64,000 nucleotides of DNA from Kryptolebias marmoratus (taxonomy: Eukaryota > Chordata > Actinopteri > Cyprinodontiformes > Rivulidae). The notes under the pieces are model-generated. The model was not told where the DNA came from and searched no databases. It saw nothing but the letters and a program-made list of their open reading frames with translations. The stretch is from assembly GCF_001649575.2 (NCBI RefSeq), contig NC_051453.1:14604562-14668561 (forward strand). Direction: 5' to 3'. Every line of letters begins with the position of its first letter. Within the stretch, counting starts at the first letter, position 1. Shown here piece after piece: positions 62,063-64,000 of this stretch. The translations under genes and the position numbers were made by a program.

Positions 62063-64000
62063 ACTCCTAATGCCTCGCTCCTAAAATCCATTTAAATAGA
62101 AACTTTCAAGTCAGACTTTGAATTAATTCAGGCTAATTAAATACCACATTTATGCACACTGTATCTTATTGAGTTGTACAGTGATTAATCTGGTCACAAT
62201 CAAGTTATAGTCCTTCAATTACATGTTAAATTTATAAACTCTGGGCTTTTCTGTCTGAGTATTTTGATCACATTTGTTGATGTTAATATCAAAAACTCTT
62301 CTTAATTTTAATCAGAATAATTGTTCATTTGTATAATGCAAGTTTACATTGTGACACATTTAGTGACATTTTGAAAATCTGTTGGTTCCGACTGGGAGAA
62401 ATGACAGTGAAAGTCAGACATCCCAGCTGAGATGTAAAACATGAAACACAGTAATGGCAAAGCATTATTTTGTCATTTCTGATTGAAATGTGCTACAAAT
62501 AACAGACCAAAGCTCTCCGAACATTTCTGAGGTGCTGTGAGTAAAGCAAAATTTCAAGTTGAAGTTTGGTGCCAGTAAAGTTAAGTTGGAGGTGCCACAT
62601 AGATCCCTCACGCCGATACAGTATGTTTGTGCTTTGGAACGTGTGCGTGGAGATTCTTGGCTTTCTTCCTCCAGATTTGCCGCCCTCTGTGGTGATACAG
62701 CAGAGCAGAAACCGAATGGCGTCAGATCATTTGCTCGAAGGATATGAAAACACCCCGTCTGTCCTCTTTGCGGAGCCCCTTATCTCCAGCAGATGTGTTT
62801 GGAGTTATCTGAAATAATTAGAGGAACAGGTTGGCAGACACACACACACATAGATACAAAGGCACCTGTGTTTTGGAAGATGAGGGGCAGAGCAAGAGAA
62901 GTAGGAAGTTGTTGGCATCAGGCTGGTGGACTCTGCTTCACAGCACCTCTGCCCTCTTTCTGTCCCCTCCTCTCTCTGTCTCTCTCCTGTCGACTCATGT
63001 AAACATTAATAGAAGCAGCCCTGAAAGGACACAGGTGTCGGCCATTGTGCCGCTCTGAATGGACCTGAGGGAAGGAGGTCAGGGGTCGCCTCAGCCACCT
63101 CTCACAACCCACGCTTTTTATTCACACCGACGCTGCCTTTCATAGGTTTCCATCTCCCCCTCCCCCTCCCCCCCTCCCTCCACGGCCTTTCTCTCTCTCT
63201 CTCTCACTCACTCTCTCCTTTTGTTATCATAGCTAAATGTTTTGTGAAAACTTTTCAGAGGTTATGCACAGGCTTGCTATTCAGGAAGATTAACATTCTT
63301 TTCTAAATTAATCAGCCCAAACCAACATATGGATCAATAGGTGCTTAAAGAGCCAATAGATTGACAAATTGTTTATTTGCATCAAAGCAGTTTCATTTAT
63401 TAAAGCGATAGTTCTGATCTTTTGAAGTGATGTTCTGTGAGAAAGTTAAAAAGAAAGAATATCTTACCTGTTGTAGATTGCTCAGAATTTTTTGGTACTA
63501 ATTGGATTTTTCTTTGAATATTTTTTTTTTTTAAATCCTTTTCATCAATCTAACGGCTCCACTTTAATAGGGCCACTCGGATTTTGGCAGTAAAGTTGAG
63601 CTCACCTGGGATCATAGTTTCCACTTTATAATCCTTTCAAAATAAATTACGACAAGAAACAGATGCTGGGACGCTACAAGTTCCTCTCTTTTCTTTCTTT
63701 GTTTCCACAAGGTGGGTGGGTGATAGGTGCTGTGTTGAAAAAAAGGCATACTGGCTGCAAAAAGATCGTTAGGAAACATCTTGGTGGGTCACTACAAAGA
63801 CAGTTGTGATTCTTCAGATTCACACATTTTAAATAGACTTTAATTCTTTTTAAAAAAAATCACTGCCAGTTCCTGGCCGTTAGCTGATCAATTTGGTCAG
63901 AGTTAAACTTTACTTCTTTCAAAATCTTTCAAATTATGCCTTTAATATTGAGATACTTCACTGAATAGTTCACATATTTCTTTTAGTCAACATTAATTTA
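62063..64000. other. Window end, no gene recognised
   Basis: AT-rich sequence to about 62500, then mixed sequence with a short AC tract near 62840 and a C/T-rich tract at 63150-63220, then repeat family B. The ORFs at 62559-63112 show no recognisable domain. Confidence 0.5.
63398..63620 (+). repeat. Dispersed repeat family B copy
   Basis: TTAAAGCGATAGTTCTGATC, TTTTGAAGTGATGTTCTGTG, CTTACCTGTTGTAGATTG and CTAACGGCTCCACTTTAATAG are recognisable. It is related to the copies at 12793 and 44008; all three are too diverged for exact boundaries by eye. Confidence 0.5.

Noticed and set aside
1..64000. CRISPR arrays, operons, phage or toxin-antitoxin genes
   Set aside because: The window is vertebrate DNA; the only regular tandem repeat with units near 40 bp is the fold-back element, which has no spacers.

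Overview
This is vertebrate, almost certainly teleost fish, genomic DNA. The evidence is short phase-matched exons with GT/AG splice sites, TG/GA microsatellites, assembly gaps of N (40006-40076, 60764-60954, single N at 40657), and repeat types common in fish: palindromic hAT-like MITEs, a fold-back element, an RTE-type LINE fragment and a dispersed family of about 350-400 bp. There is no bacterial or phage content. Most open frames in the window are chance frames; only seven coding exons from two genes can be supported.

Region 1 (1 to about 17.5 kb, + strand) is the 3' end of a CELF/Bruno-like RNA-binding protein gene. Four coding exons encode the end of the linker and the whole third RRM; the stop codon is at 9909-9911. 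The linker is closest to CELF5, so I call it celf5. The first 5.9 kb is an upstream intron with repeats. An intron in the 3' UTR (9948-11601) is predicted, followed by a 3' UTR that may run to a polyadenylation signal at 17492.

Region 2 (about 17.5-22.6 kb) lies between the two convergent genes. It contains several candidate conserved non-coding blocks, an RFX-like palindrome and a 568-bp fold-back element.

Region 3 (22.6-29.2 kb, - strand) is a complete repulsive guidance molecule gene of three coding exons. It encodes a signal peptide, an N-terminal Cys-rich domain with RGD, a partial von Willebrand D domain with the GDPH self-cleavage site, and a GPI-type hydrophobic tail. It mixes RGMA and RGMB features and lies next to celf5, which fits the fish paralogue rgmd.

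Region 4 (about 29.4-64 kb) is a gene-poor flank upstream of the rgm gene. I recognise no gene there. It holds dispersed repeats, microsatellites, two gaps, a dead LINE fragment and some low-repeat blocks that could be enhancers.

The two genes have no shared pathway visible here: one is a nuclear/cytoplasmic splicing and RNA-stability regulator, the other a GPI-anchored BMP co-receptor and neogenin ligand. Their adjacency is most interesting for genome history. No new multi-gene system was found. The best leads are an in-frame alternative donor inside RRM3, a tandem NAGNAG acceptor, the 3' UTR intron, the fold-back element and the dispersed repeat with a hairpin-CTAG end.
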